From Heterobilharzia americana (Eukaryota; Platyhelminthes; Trematoda; Strigeidida; Schistosomatidae), in the NCBI GenBank assembly GCA_944470555.2, contig OX104134.1, positions 11,945,248-12,009,247 on the forward strand: a stretch of 64,000 nucleotides of DNA, in the 5' to 3' direction. The first letter of the stretch is position 1; the number at the start of each line of letters is the position of its first letter. Below are positions 1 through 11,400 of the stretch, in pieces. The position numbers and the translations under genes are program-made. The notes under the pieces were generated by a model. That model made no database searches. It had not been told where the DNA came from and saw only the letters and a list, made by a program, of their open reading frames with translations.

Positions 1-945
1 AGAGAACTGGTTACAAAGGATTAGTGCAGACGTCCTGAGTAGAATATAGTATTTTTTGCTCTAGATAACCGTTGTGATAAATTTTCATATGAGATGCCTC
101 CTTTGAATTGCAGATGCAGAAAAAAAGGTTTATTCAGCACTCTCGCCAGTTCAAATTTGAAAATATTATAAATTTCTCAGGATATCCATTTTCCTTTAAA
201 ATGCATTCATTCATAATATGACTGCTATTATGTGAACAAATTTGTATAACGACAGAACCTGTTAAGAAGGTAGTGGAAATTAATATTCTTTATTGAGTAT
301 AGTCGTTCGATACCATTTTGTTAAATCTAATACGGATACATGAATTAGAAGATAATAATAAAGGCGGTAACAAAAATACCAAAATTTTAAGAAAGTGTAT
401 GTAATCTTCGTGTTTATTCATTGTGGATGTGTGACTGGATTGTGCACCTGTAGAGATATAGGAGGAATACATTATTGTCGCACAGGACTTTCTTTTAATT
501 CGTTATAAAACCTAGGGTAAAATATAATACTGAAGTTAGGATGGAGTGTAACGATGATGATAATGATAAGAGTACCAGCAAAGATAATAAGTATTTAGGA
601 AAGAAAATCTTTGTAACTGTATCTGAATTGAAGTTGAAGGCCATGTGAGGGAAAAGTACCAAAACAAACATTTTCTTTGTACATGAAGTGGGTTTGAAAA
701 TTTTAATTTCTGTGCCCCCTGCTTTTTAGTAATAGGAGGTACACAAATCTGAAGTGTTGTGATGATAATTTGTATAGAATTGTAAGTGTTCAGACCTTAT
801 CAACCTTACATGTTCAGTATCCACTTGATGGAGCAGTATTGAGTGTTTGATGGATTTTTTACTGCTGCTCCATCTATATAACTATCTCCAGGGGAGAGGT
901 AAAGTTTATAAATACAGAAAGATGTGGTCTGCTGCTGCATTGGAA
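1..945. other. AT-rich sequence, no gene recognised
   Basis: I see no convincing coding exon, RNA gene or retroelement domain here. Open frames are short and show no recognisable motif. Confidence 0.5.
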
Positions 946-1008
946 TCATACAGCGGGTAACAAATTTCCAAGTGTTGCTCCCAAGGTCTTTTCTAACAGT
1001 TTTCTGAG

Positions 1009-1508
1009 NNNNNNNNNNNNNNNNNNNNNNNNNNNNNNNNNNNNNNNNNNNNNNNNNNNNNNNNNNNNNNNNNNNNNNNNNNNNNNNNNNNNNNNNNNNN
1101 NNNNNNNNNNNNNNNNNNNNNNNNNNNNNNNNNNNNNNNNNNNNNNNNNNNNNNNNNNNNNNNNNNNNNNNNNNNNNNNNNNNNNNNNNNNNNNNNNNNN
1201 NNNNNNNNNNNNNNNNNNNNNNNNNNNNNNNNNNNNNNNNNNNNNNNNNNNNNNNNNNNNNNNNNNNNNNNNNNNNNNNNNNNNNNNNNNNNNNNNNNNN
1301 NNNNNNNNNNNNNNNNNNNNNNNNNNNNNNNNNNNNNNNNNNNNNNNNNNNNNNNNNNNNNNNNNNNNNNNNNNNNNNNNNNNNNNNNNNNNNNNNNNNN
1401 NNNNNNNNNNNNNNNNNNNNNNNNNNNNNNNNNNNNNNNNNNNNNNNNNNNNNNNNNNNNNNNNNNNNNNNNNNNNNNNNNNNNNNNNNNNNNNNNNNNN
1501 NNNNNNNN
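1009..1508. other. Assembly gap of exactly 500 N
   Basis: A run of 500 N, a typical placeholder length, so the true gap size is unknown. It cuts into the possible LRR exon on the minus strand. Any reading frame drawn across it is meaningless. Confidence 0.99.
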
Positions 1509-1683
1509 CATTTTTTGGAAGAATAGGAAGTTTGGATAGATTATTCGACCGAATGTCTAGTACTACAACCCAGTCAAGAAATCCAAAACTGCTTGAAAGC
1601 TGATAGAGTTGTTTATTTCTTATCGCCAAACGCTTTTGTCGCGTTGTAATGGCCCGTAGAATAGTTGTGTCAATATCTTTCAT
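1509..1683 (-). CDS. Possible first exon of a leucine-rich-repeat protein (partial, runs into gap)
   Basis: On the minus strand an ATG at 1683 opens a frame of 58 codons that runs into the N gap. A TAA lies four codons upstream in the same frame, which fits a true start. Residues about 36-53 read LDWVVVLDIRSNNLSKLP, which fits the LRR consensus (LxxLxLxxNxLxxLP). Family knowledge: such repeats form curved protein-binding surfaces. The basic N-terminus (around RQKRLAIRNK) shows no signal peptide. The rest of the gene would lie in the gap or at 1-1008, where I cannot recognise further repeats. A single LRR-like unit can arise by chance, so this is tentative. Confidence 0.35.
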
Positions 1684-4600
1684 GTTTCTTAGTTACGCGA
1701 AAATTTCATATATCACTGAAGGCACAAGACGACAAGATCTTAATAGTCATTCATGTACTTTGCTTCTTGCAAATTTCTCAATGCTGATGATCTGAAGTCC
1801 TTCATTCATGTTATTCACTTATATTGAAATGATCACCATGGAGATTTGTTATGAAAATAAACTTTTTCCGTGAATTTTAATGTTCTTAGTTTGATGTTTT
1901 GGAAGTCAACATTCAACTTTTTGTCGAGGAAGTTGGTTAAGATAGAGGATTGACTATTCAGCTTGTTGGTGTTACTGTAGATCGACAACTAGTTTTATTC
2001 GTTCTAGACATGAGTACGTTTTCAATCCAGTGCCTCTGAATCAGATTTATTTAACTAAAGTTAATGAATTTTGGTTACTGATTATATTACTTTCAAGAAA
2101 TCAATAGGAAGGTAATTTTTTATAGGTTATTAGACGACCTTAACCTCTAAACTGTCAGTTAGTGTTTGATTGGTTGGTTTATGGTGCTACGCGTCGTTTT
2201 TATGTGTTAGATAACACAAGGACAAACGTTGTAAGTTATACCGGTATCCATGGTAATCTGAAGGAAAAATGTAACAAGCAGAAACTTGAATGGAGTAGCA
2301 TATTTCTCACTGGGACTCACAAGATAAATGTTTGTGTAATGACAAAAAACGTACTGGTTACACCAGATTGGAGTCCAGGGTATAACCGTCAAGCAGAATT
2401 CGACCATTAAACAAAGAATTTAAGCAGTCTCGATATTATATAAAACAGCTCAAAACAAATAAGTTTTTCTTAAAGCTTGGGAGTAAGTAGACGCAGGTAA
2501 AAAATTGAAAATGATTATTTGTTAATTCGCAGCAACTTTAAAGACCACCCTCGTAACTATTGTGACAACCAATTGGGTATCTATACTTTGTGAAAAACTA
2601 CCTACCTTTCTAGCCGGAATAACGAAACCTCATTGGTTATTTTGGTAGTTTCTAGGGTGGCCTTTAAAGTCATTCCCCTTGCTAACTCATAGCTAAGGTA
2701 GGTGATCAGACACCGTCATTTTGAAATCTGACTGTTCAGCTTTTTAATTCAAATTCACCTGTTCATATCAGGTGACTAAATCCTAGAAAGTATATCTTTC
2801 TCTAGCTAAAAAAAACAATTTTGTAGTCATAATCTGTTTAGCTTTTAATATCCAATAATTTCGGCTGGCTTTATGGGTCCAACGAAATTAATAAAAGAGT
2901 TGTAAGTAAGCTGCTGTGCTTGTACACAGCGGTTAACCAATCAGTCTAGAAATCCGAAGGATTATGATCAAAACCAAACTTCATTAGAAGACTGTATTCT
3001 CTAGTATATTTGTGTAGTATGAGCAGTGGCATTAAAATAGATGGATTATTCGTAAATGTTGAACATTGGTTTAAGTGAGTTGGACACAGAAGATGAAATC
3101 ACCACAGAACCTAAAGTGGGAATAATTGAGTTAGATAGCAACTGGGTTTCCCAAAAATCTTGACTGTTAGGAACTTATATAATGGTGATGAGTATCAACC
3201 TATTTTTTAGCATTAGAAACTAGTACCTGAAGATATGGTTTGTAGAAACTTAAATTACTTCCTCTTCGATTCGAAATCTTGTCTAGTCTTCGTATCATAT
3301 CTCCTGTTGTTTAGCCAGTGTCAGATATACTTCGAGGTGATCTGCACTTATGTACAACTCTAGACACTGAATGTAAAATCTGCATCTCGTATAAATGACC
3401 TTAGTTTACCTTAGAAGGTGAGGATGCAAGAGGGTAAGCATGCTGCTAGGAAACTCCAAATATCAATAAACAAACATAAACATAGGCATACTGTGTGGAA
3501 GCATATCATGGTCAACATAAGAAATGCCTACAATCCTGTCAATGTATGATTTTTAACACCATAGGAGAGTCGAGTTTGGGGCTAATTTATTTCTCAGATA
3601 TTTCTTACGGTCTAAAAACATTTTTTTAATGATTAGATTTTGGACACACTTTTCATTCATGTATAGTTGAAACACGATAAAATGCATAGCTGTTAGATAA
3701 CATGTTCACTATTGTAATATTTCTTCCTGCTTCTTATAACGGTGGTAGAATTTCCTGGGTACTTGAAAAGAGAGATGTGTATTTTCACTAGCCTTAATGG
3801 AAGCAGTGCGAAAATCGGAACATTAAAGGTATTCTCATATTTTACCGGTCATAAAAGGTCGTGCAGTGATAATGAACAACATTGGTTATGCTAGGGAACG
3901 ATTGCATTCGAATAGTTCGATCAATAGGAGGAGTAGATGGATATGCATGTCTGTAAAAAAATATATTATCGGAACAAATCGTAGGAATGACCCCCCAAAA
4001 TAGCCTTTAGACCATTATGTAGGAGCTGTCAGGGTCATGTACCTAGGTTTATTGAAAGCTTAGCCACACGAAAGTTCAAAAATAATTTGTTCTTACACTA
4101 AATCTTCGCTGGCTATCTTTATCTTATTTTGATACCAAGGTTCGCGTGAAAATATGTTATTCCTCCTTATCTATTTTGTTTTTCAAATCTTTTGTGTCAA
4201 TTTTCACCTTTCATAAAAAAATGTCTTGATGGGTAGCTGTGTGATCAGATTGTTTATCAAGTATTGCTCAAATACACCACATTTCTCGAATAAACTCCAT
4301 CTTCTTATTACATTATGCAGATTCATCAAACGGGCTGTTTGTTTCAAATAAGAAAAGTCGAAGATTTGTTCCAAACAAAATAAATTATCAAAAAAGAATA
4401 TGTTCAGCCAAGAAAATAAATGATTAAAAATCCAAAGTTAGGTAGTTTTCAAAAAGGAGGATAATTAACAAAAAACTGTTCAGCGGAAAACCAAACCAGG
4501 CTGTCTGTTCCACTCCAGATTTACAATCCTTTAAAAATATAAAAACAGAATAAGTGATTCTTTGATTGCGGGAAGTCTAACTTTTGTTTTAACCAGATGT

Positions 4601-6525
4601 ATACGAAATGACTGGAAAATGCAACCTGGTAGTTTTCTGAACTTTAAACTACTATAGAAGTTAGTTAAGCTAAGTCTACCTAAGTTCTCCTACAGATATC
4701 TTGCCACTAAGTGTAAAACTATAAACAAATCAGTCTCATTGAGAGGACGATAGAACTTCACATTCATAGATGCCGACCAAGTTTGCAAGATATGTTTGAT
4801 ACCCATTTAGGTGACAAATTCTGTTGGTCGATCAAGTGGAAGAAATATTTGTAAGACATGTTTCAAACGTACGAAATTTGTGAAGTTAGTTGGAGGTTGA
4901 TCTCAATGTAGAAGTGCGTAGTTGCATTCTCCGCTAGAAGTGTAGAATCGTTAAAGGAACATATTATAAAAGAAGGCAATTTACCCTCAGACCAATAAAC
5001 GATAAACTAGTAAATTCCCTTCCGTCCAGTCAAAAATCAAACGAGCCCGGAAAAGTTGAATGTCCATTCAAGCATAACGTGGTTGTATTCAGGTATACCG
5101 CGGAAAACCTGTTTGTTTACAAGGACAATAAACTATAAATTCTTGTTGATAAACCTTTCAGTTCGTTACTGGCAGCCCGACTTTACAATTTTTACGGCTG
5201 TTTACTACTCACTATTTAAACAACTGAATGACTGCCACAAAGATAATGTTAAACAGGTTTAGCTCAGGTCAAAAAAATGTAAGAAAATGAAAAGAATTCT
5301 ACGGTAGAATACTCGGACTATACATGCAAAGCCAATACACAGTCTTTCTGCATTACTTGTGATCTTCAGGACTAGCTAAGGTTTTGCTAACTAGTAAAAA
5401 CAGGACAGTTAGATGGGTAGAACTAGGGACTGCAGGAAGGATATCGGCAGCAGATATCGTAAAATGGTGTCTATTGGAAGCAATAGATGATAAGTGGCTA
5501 TAAAACGTATATTAAAAGTACTGAAATAGATCTCAGGAACCACAGTTAGAAATAGAAGGCAAGTGGTTCCCAGATTGTTTGCTGTCAGTAGTGTTTACCA
5601 GTCAACGTTGCCTCTGTGAACTTGTGGAATTTATTTATGTAACGGGAAATGATGCGATTTTCTAAATGAATATATATATTTTTTTTCTTGAATGCTGGAT
5701 TACGTCGTCAATATATGACGATTGCAGTAGGTTGGCTTCTGGTTCTCTTTCTCTCCTAGTGTCAATTATCTGCTTTAAACATCACAAGTCATAAAAATAC
5801 AGAATAATGGAGTCATTATGCAGTATTCTGTAGTATGGAACACTGCTGATTGAAGTTCTGTGAAGTTCAAAGCAGAATTGTGATTTCTTAGCCAACGCCA
5901 TGCTTATAGACTTTCGTTTATTCTAAACATGGATTTGAATATCACAGAAATGTATATCAACCTATTTTTACCCGATCCTTAGCATAAGGAGTGGATATAC
6001 TGAAAGAAAATAGCCTCTTCTTCCTGTTGAACATCCTTCACATACGTTCTGCAGTCACTGACAACATTTTCCACTTCTTCCCAGCTGAAGACAGACGTGC
6101 AGATCACCGATATCATGAATCCCCAGTTTTGTTCAAAGAGGTTGCAGAAGAGCTGGTAGTCTTGAATGTACTATCTAAAAGACTTGTTAGTCATTTACTT
6201 CTGATAACAAGGATGTCAACGAACAAGCATTTCGGAACCAAACAGCTGCATTACAAAATTTAGTGAAGTTCATTCAAGAGCCTAAACCAATGGATTTATA
6301 GACAGTATAAGTTTAATCAAAATGCAATGTCATGTGCGTTCGGCACAACTTAGCTAGCAGAAACTTCAATGAATGTGAAAATTATTTATTTACATGCACA
6401 TAAGTAACGCATTTCATTGACTGTCGTGGAATATTTATTTACCACAGAGTTCAGAGTACTCTATAGATGTTAGCAAAATGGTTAGCAGGCTGCAGAAACT
6501 TTCTGTGAACTAATTGAAGCTACGC
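1684..6525. other. Non-coding AT-rich region
   Basis: Apart from the fold-back element near 2534-2671, I recognise nothing here. The open frames at 2162-2410, 5056-5262 and 5991-6263 have no recognisable motif and no clear splice context, so I do not call them genes. Confidence 0.45.
2534..2671. repeat. Fold-back (MITE-like) element
   Basis: The ends are imperfect inverted complements. The left side begins ACTTTAAAGACCACCCT and the right side ends AGGGTGGCCTTTAAAGT. Similarity between one arm and the reverse complement of the other continues for roughly 50 nt at around 70%, leaving a short loop. This is the shape of a non-autonomous DNA transposon (MITE). No coding capacity, and I cannot identify a target-site duplication or assign a superfamily. 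Confidence 0.5.
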
Positions 6526-9500
6526 GCTCATTAGAAGATGTGTTCAATAGCTGCCGCAAATCTTGGACCTTGTCGAACGTAGACTGCAAAAAGTGGTTTT
6601 AATATCACCCCATAGTACACCTGCTCCAGATCTCATCTCATGGGCAGCATAGTGACTACGACCAGAACACGTGAAACAGCCAGAAGACAGGTATGCCTTC
6701 AAATCTGGCAGTTCCTATCACAGCATGTAGCTGCAACGCCAACAGTATTCCGGATGGTTCAGACGATTCCATGGAATCTACAGTTTGCTTGGAGCCAACG
6801 GTCCCATGCCAGTGGTCGCATGCTGAATATCTCACTCCATGAGAGGTATTTGGTGTCTTATCATCGCCTAGGACTAGCGGTGATGCTGCAAGGCATTATT
6901 TCCCAGTTAACAAGGTGTACGCAACAGCTTCATTAAGTTTTTGCATAACAACTACCACAGAATATAGGGACGCACACAATTTTCTTAGTTATGAATATAC
7001 TTCTATGTAAACTACATGTTTTTTTAGAGCAGATGAGCCCAATCCTCACTTGTCCATTCGCCGGAAGGTATGAGTCGCATGTTATCAAAGCGAAGCATAG
7101 AGGCAAAATAAGTATGCGCATCTTTATCCGATGGAAAAATAGAAGAATTAACACTGACAAGAAAAATCGGGGTTCACACGCAAGAGTTACGTGCATAACA
7201 TGGAGGAGTAATTGGTGCTTTAATCCAATGGTTTCAGTGTCAAACTTGATATACTGTATGCTGAAAACCATAAAAGTTGCTTAAGAAATATATCCGTGTT
7301 ATTTGCAACCTATGTTCCTTTAAGCCCGCATAGGTTAACAGGTTCACTAGTTACTAGCCGGTCCTAAGCCCTGGTAAAGAGGGAAGGTTGGGCATAGGAC
7401 TAGCAACCCTACCCCGTTAATCCAATCCAATCACTAGAGAAACTTCTAAGCACAAAGAAAATATACAAAACAAAAACAAACTTATTCCTCACAGGAATCG
7501 GAGAGATGAAATGACGCCGGTTGGTGAAAGCCTTCGGAAAGCCAGTCGGCCGATTTGTCTTCTCTCTCTTGATAAAAGCAAAAGCAAACATGGAGTCATA
7601 GTATGCCCGCAATATGTTTGAAGCTGGCTGGCAAGGCTGGCCAGATTTCAAAAGAGATGAGAAGGTATGGAATAGAACTGCTAGGAATCTGCGAGACCAG
7701 ATGGAATGGAAGTGGACTCTCCAAACTGTCAACTGGGGAGTCAATAATCTAATGCGATGTTGACACCTAGATGACAACCACGAGCACACTGAGTTTTCGG
7801 GTGGCTATCATGACGTCGCCAAGAACATCGAAGGCTCTCTCTCATGCAGTGAGAACCAATCTCCTCCTGCAGGATCACAGTCATGATACCAAGATTCAAC
7901 TCAAAAGGAAGGAAAGTCGCAATCATTCAATGCTACGAGCCAACAAATAATGCAGATGAAGAAAAGAAGGAGGAATTCTACAGACAATTGCAATCAGTAA
8001 TGGACAAGACCCCACCCTAGTTGGCGACATCAAAATTCTAATGGGCGACATGAATGCCAAACTGGGAGCAGACAACACAGGAAGAGAACAGAACTCATCA
8101 TGGATCGAGAAGCACTCGATGAAATGAATGAGAGCGGAGAACTGTTTGGAGAGTTCTGCGCATTTAACGATTTGGTGATTGGAGGCGAGGCAGTGTGTAC
8201 AAACACGAGGATATTCACAAGGCAGAGACATAGATTCCACCAGGTGAACACACTAAAAATCAAATCGACTTCATCTCAATCTCAAGAAAGTGGAGACACA
8301 GTCTACTGGACACAAGATCAAGAAGGGGAGCAGAAGTAGGCTCAGACCACTGTCTAGTTCAGGGAACCTTCCAAATCGAGTTGAAGGCCTTCACAGAAGC
8401 TGGTGACAGACGACCACACTCCAAGTTCAACACCCACTCGGGACAGAAACCGGAGGACAAAACTACAAGGAACATCTTCACGTCAGCCATCAGAACAAAA
8501 TGGGAGACATTGGGCAACATCCCTGAAGGAAGTTGTGTGGAAGAATACTGGAACTCCTTGAAAGGGATGTGGAAGGAAACCTGCACAACCGTATTAGGAA
8601 GGAGGAGGAAACAAGACAATTAATGGATCTCGAAGGACACATGGAAGCTGACAGGGGATGGAGAGGAAGATGGTGAAGCAGAAGATGAACTAGTGCAGTG
8701 CAAGGATGCACAACGAAAAGAAGAACTGAGCACAACGTGTAAAACTCTGGAGGAAGAAGCGGAGAAGAGTGCGTGGAAAGATAAAAGACAACTCTATGAC
8801 ACACTGGCAAGCAAGGCAGAGCAGGCTGTCGGTAGAAGCGACCTGACAACATTATATCAAATAACCAGGTTACCATCAGGGAGGAGAGAGATCAACGCAG
8901 ACGAAACCAATGAAAGATAGTGAAGGAAAGCTGGTTACCAAAGAGGAGAAACAAAGGAAACAATGGGTTGACCACTTCAACAAAACTCCTGAATCGACCA
9001 CCACCACCACCATCACCACCTGCAACTCTTCCAGAAATACCACCAGCAACGGCAGAACTACCAGTGAACACAGGCTCTCCGACAAAAACAGAATTGAAGT
9101 CCTGAATGCCATAATGTTGCCAAAATCCAGGAAATCAGCAGGACCATATGGAATTCCACCAGGAGCACTGAAAACATACGCAGCGACAACAATGGACATG
9201 CTGACATCACTACTGCTGAAGGTTTGAAAGGAGGGAAGGAAAGGTACCTGCGGATTGGAAGAGGGGCTACCTTGTCAAAATCCCAAAGAAGGGAGACATA
9301 AGCATAAGCTGTTGCGGAATCATACTACACCCCTGTCAATCCCAAGCAAATTTTTAAGCCACATCAACCTGGAGAGACTAAACAATGCGCTGGATTCAAA
9401 ATTATGACCGGAAGAGGCTGGATCAAATCGCGACGCTACGAATCATCATAGAACAGATTATAGAATGACAGTCAACTCTCTACTTCAACTTCATCGACTT

Positions 9501-10466
9501 TGAAAAGGCCGTCGACGGCGTCGACCGAGAAGTTATTTGCCAGCTGTATCAACTCTGCGGTTTTAGTGCCACAAACCTTTATCAACCTCATTCAACAGCT
9601 ATATAACGACACCACATGCCAAGTGATCCACAATAGAAAGCTCAGGGATGCCTTTGAAGTGAAGACAGGAGTAAGACAAGACTGCCTGCTATCACTCATG
9701 ATCTTCCTGATTGTGGTCGACTGGACTGGACTGGACTGGACTGGGCTGGGCTGGGCTGGATCACGCAACAAACTTTGAGGAGCGAGAAGATGGGTGTACG
9801 CTGGACCGATGGAAAGACCCCACAAGAAGATTTGAATTTCGGCGATGATGATTTATGTCTAATGTCTTGTCTCACAAACTCGAAGATCTACAGGCGGAAA
9901 CCAACAGGTTTGCAGAAGAGGCAGCGAAGGAAGGCGGGGCTTCAAGTGAACGTAGAGAAGACAGTGGTGATGAAGATACCCGACCACCACCACCAGCACG
10001 AACAACAACAAGCACCAATCACCATCAACGGAAGAAATGTAAACGTTCTCTCTTCCATCTACCTAGGCAGCATCGTTTCAACTACAGGTGGCACAGACGA
10101 GGACGTCAAATACAGGATCGGAAAAGCAAGATAGATCTTCATTAATCTGAAATCAGTGTGGAGACCCACTGCACTGCACCCCACTCAGCATTGAGGACAA
10201 GATCCGAATTTTGAAAATTAATGTCAGTCAAGTCAGTGATTCCACGTGATGGTTCAGAATCTTGGCACGTCACGAAAACATTTCCGATAAACTACAGACA
10301 TTCATCAACAGCTGCCTACGCTGTCTCGATGCTGAAGATTAGATGGCCAGAATACTAAGAATAAGCAACAAGGAACTCTGTCTGGTGACGAACCAACCAA
10401 GAACCTATCACCCAACAAATATGCAGAGGTGGAGATTGATTGGGCGTGTACTGAGAAGACTGATTA
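6526..10466 (+). repeat. Left arm of 3,941-bp inverted duplication
   Basis: This segment is the reverse complement of 15769-19709. Paired coordinates always sum to 26235, so the arms have no net length difference. Open frames within it, such as those at 6640-6936, 7409-7789 and 9775-10134, reappear with identical translations on the other strand. I spotted only a few substitutions, for example near 6612 and at 7328-7330. The arm contains about 815 bp of non-element sequence (6526-7340) plus most of an RTE-like LINE. The inner breakpoint falls inside that LINE. Confidence 0.93.
9719..9761 (+). repeat. Pentanucleotide repeat (CTGGA/CTGGG)8 inside the RT region
   Basis: Four CTGGA, three CTGGG and one CTGGA unit follow the codons for VVD in the RT of family B copy 1. 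The copy at 15769-18894 also has eight units; the copy at 45013 has seven. The length difference shifts the downstream reading frame. Confidence 0.85.
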
Positions 10467-10679
10467 GGGACATCACGCGCCAGGCCAGGTCCTCGAGTGG
10501 AACCCATGTGGAAACGACGAGTTGGGCGTCCCAGCTGAGGGTGACATGGAGGAGATAATGTGAGGAAGAAATGAAAGCTTTTGGGCAGTCATGGGGCTAG
10601 GTTGAAAAGACTGCAGGGAACAAAGTGCAGTGGAGACGTGCTACCGAAGCCCTATGTTCCATGAGGAACCCAAGGGAAA

Positions 10680-10732
10680 AATAATAATAATAATAATAAT
10701 AATAACAATAATAATAATAATAGTAATAATAA
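10680..10732 (+). repeat. (AAT)n microsatellite, 3' tail of family B LINE
   Basis: Interrupted AAT repeats directly follow the last LINE-derived codons. RTE-type elements commonly end in such simple repeats. Confidence 0.85.
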
Positions 10733-11039
10733 TGTATGTCTACTCCGTGTGTTCCAATGAGAGAGATTCTTTAAACCTAATCAGTCGGATAGGTGGGGAA
10801 ATTGACTTAAAACCAGGCACAGAAGTACGTTCATTCAAGTTGCCCACACCTTAAAAAAGAGGTAAATAAAAAATGACAATTAATTGTACAAAAGTATGCG
10901 AGAGGAGAGAGAATCAGTAATTTTGGTCTGATAAAAATATTTAACACCTAAGTGATGACAAAGAACTTAAGCAACTGTACCATTGTTACTAGTTCTGAAT
11001 CATTTCACCAAGATTCGCTAAACATATATTTCTATGATC

Positions 11040-11400
11040 TCATGGACCACAACCATGCCGTCTAAACTCCGGTTTTACTACCTCTGACTTTCTCTCCCTC
11101 GATTCTTCTTTGGCTAACTTCATACATAGAGGCAAGCAACACGAGTTTAAGTCATCTCCATCGGTGAGAATCCACAACTAATCAATCGAACTGCCTTCAT
11201 TACGTAGTACTCTGTGCTTAGCTTGAAATTGCTGTCACAGTAATTCCACAACACAAACGTTATTCTACAAAGACACCTATGATCCCAAATCTGTTATCGT
11301 TTCATATCTTCTACTTTTAAAGGTAATGTCTCTCAACCATAAAACAGGACAAAGCGAAGTACTCCGTAGTATACTTGTCATTTGATGCATTAAACGTTTA
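11040..11400 (-). pseudogene. Diverged RTE-like LINE fragment, C-terminal region
   Basis: Read on the minus strand, a stretch near 11310-11370 gives VLRFVLFYG, a stop, then ETLPLKVEDMKR. This matches VRSVLLYGCETWPLKVEDMRR of family A at 29838-32768. Weak similarity to the following HRCLR region continues toward 11040. Several stops and indels make it an old remnant. Boundaries are approximate. Confidence 0.6.

Larger units (their letters stand above)
7341..10734 (+). mobile_element. RTE-like non-LTR retrotransposon, family B copy 1 (dead)
   Basis: Endonuclease and reverse-transcriptase remains run left to right. There is an endonuclease-like stretch near 8040-8260 (ILMGDMNAKLG, then GELFGEFCAFNDLVIGG) and RT motifs near 9483-9530 (YFNFIDFEKAVDGVDREV), 9655-9690 (VKTGVRQDCLLS) and 9835-9850 (a FGDD box where FADD is usual). 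The frame is broken many times by stops and frameshifts, so no functional protein can be made. The 3' end is an (AAT)n tail at about 10680-10732, typical of RTE-clade LINEs. The 5' boundary is set where similarity to the copy at 52951 begins. Three other copies lie at 15769, 45013 and 52951. Clade assignment is from motif style and tail. Confidence 0.85.

Noticed and set aside
9775..10134. 119-codon ORF repeated at 9775 (+) and 16101 (-), tempting as a conserved duplicated gene
   Set aside because: It is the FGDD part of the dead family B reverse transcriptase, open by chance after a frameshift, copied with the inverted duplication.
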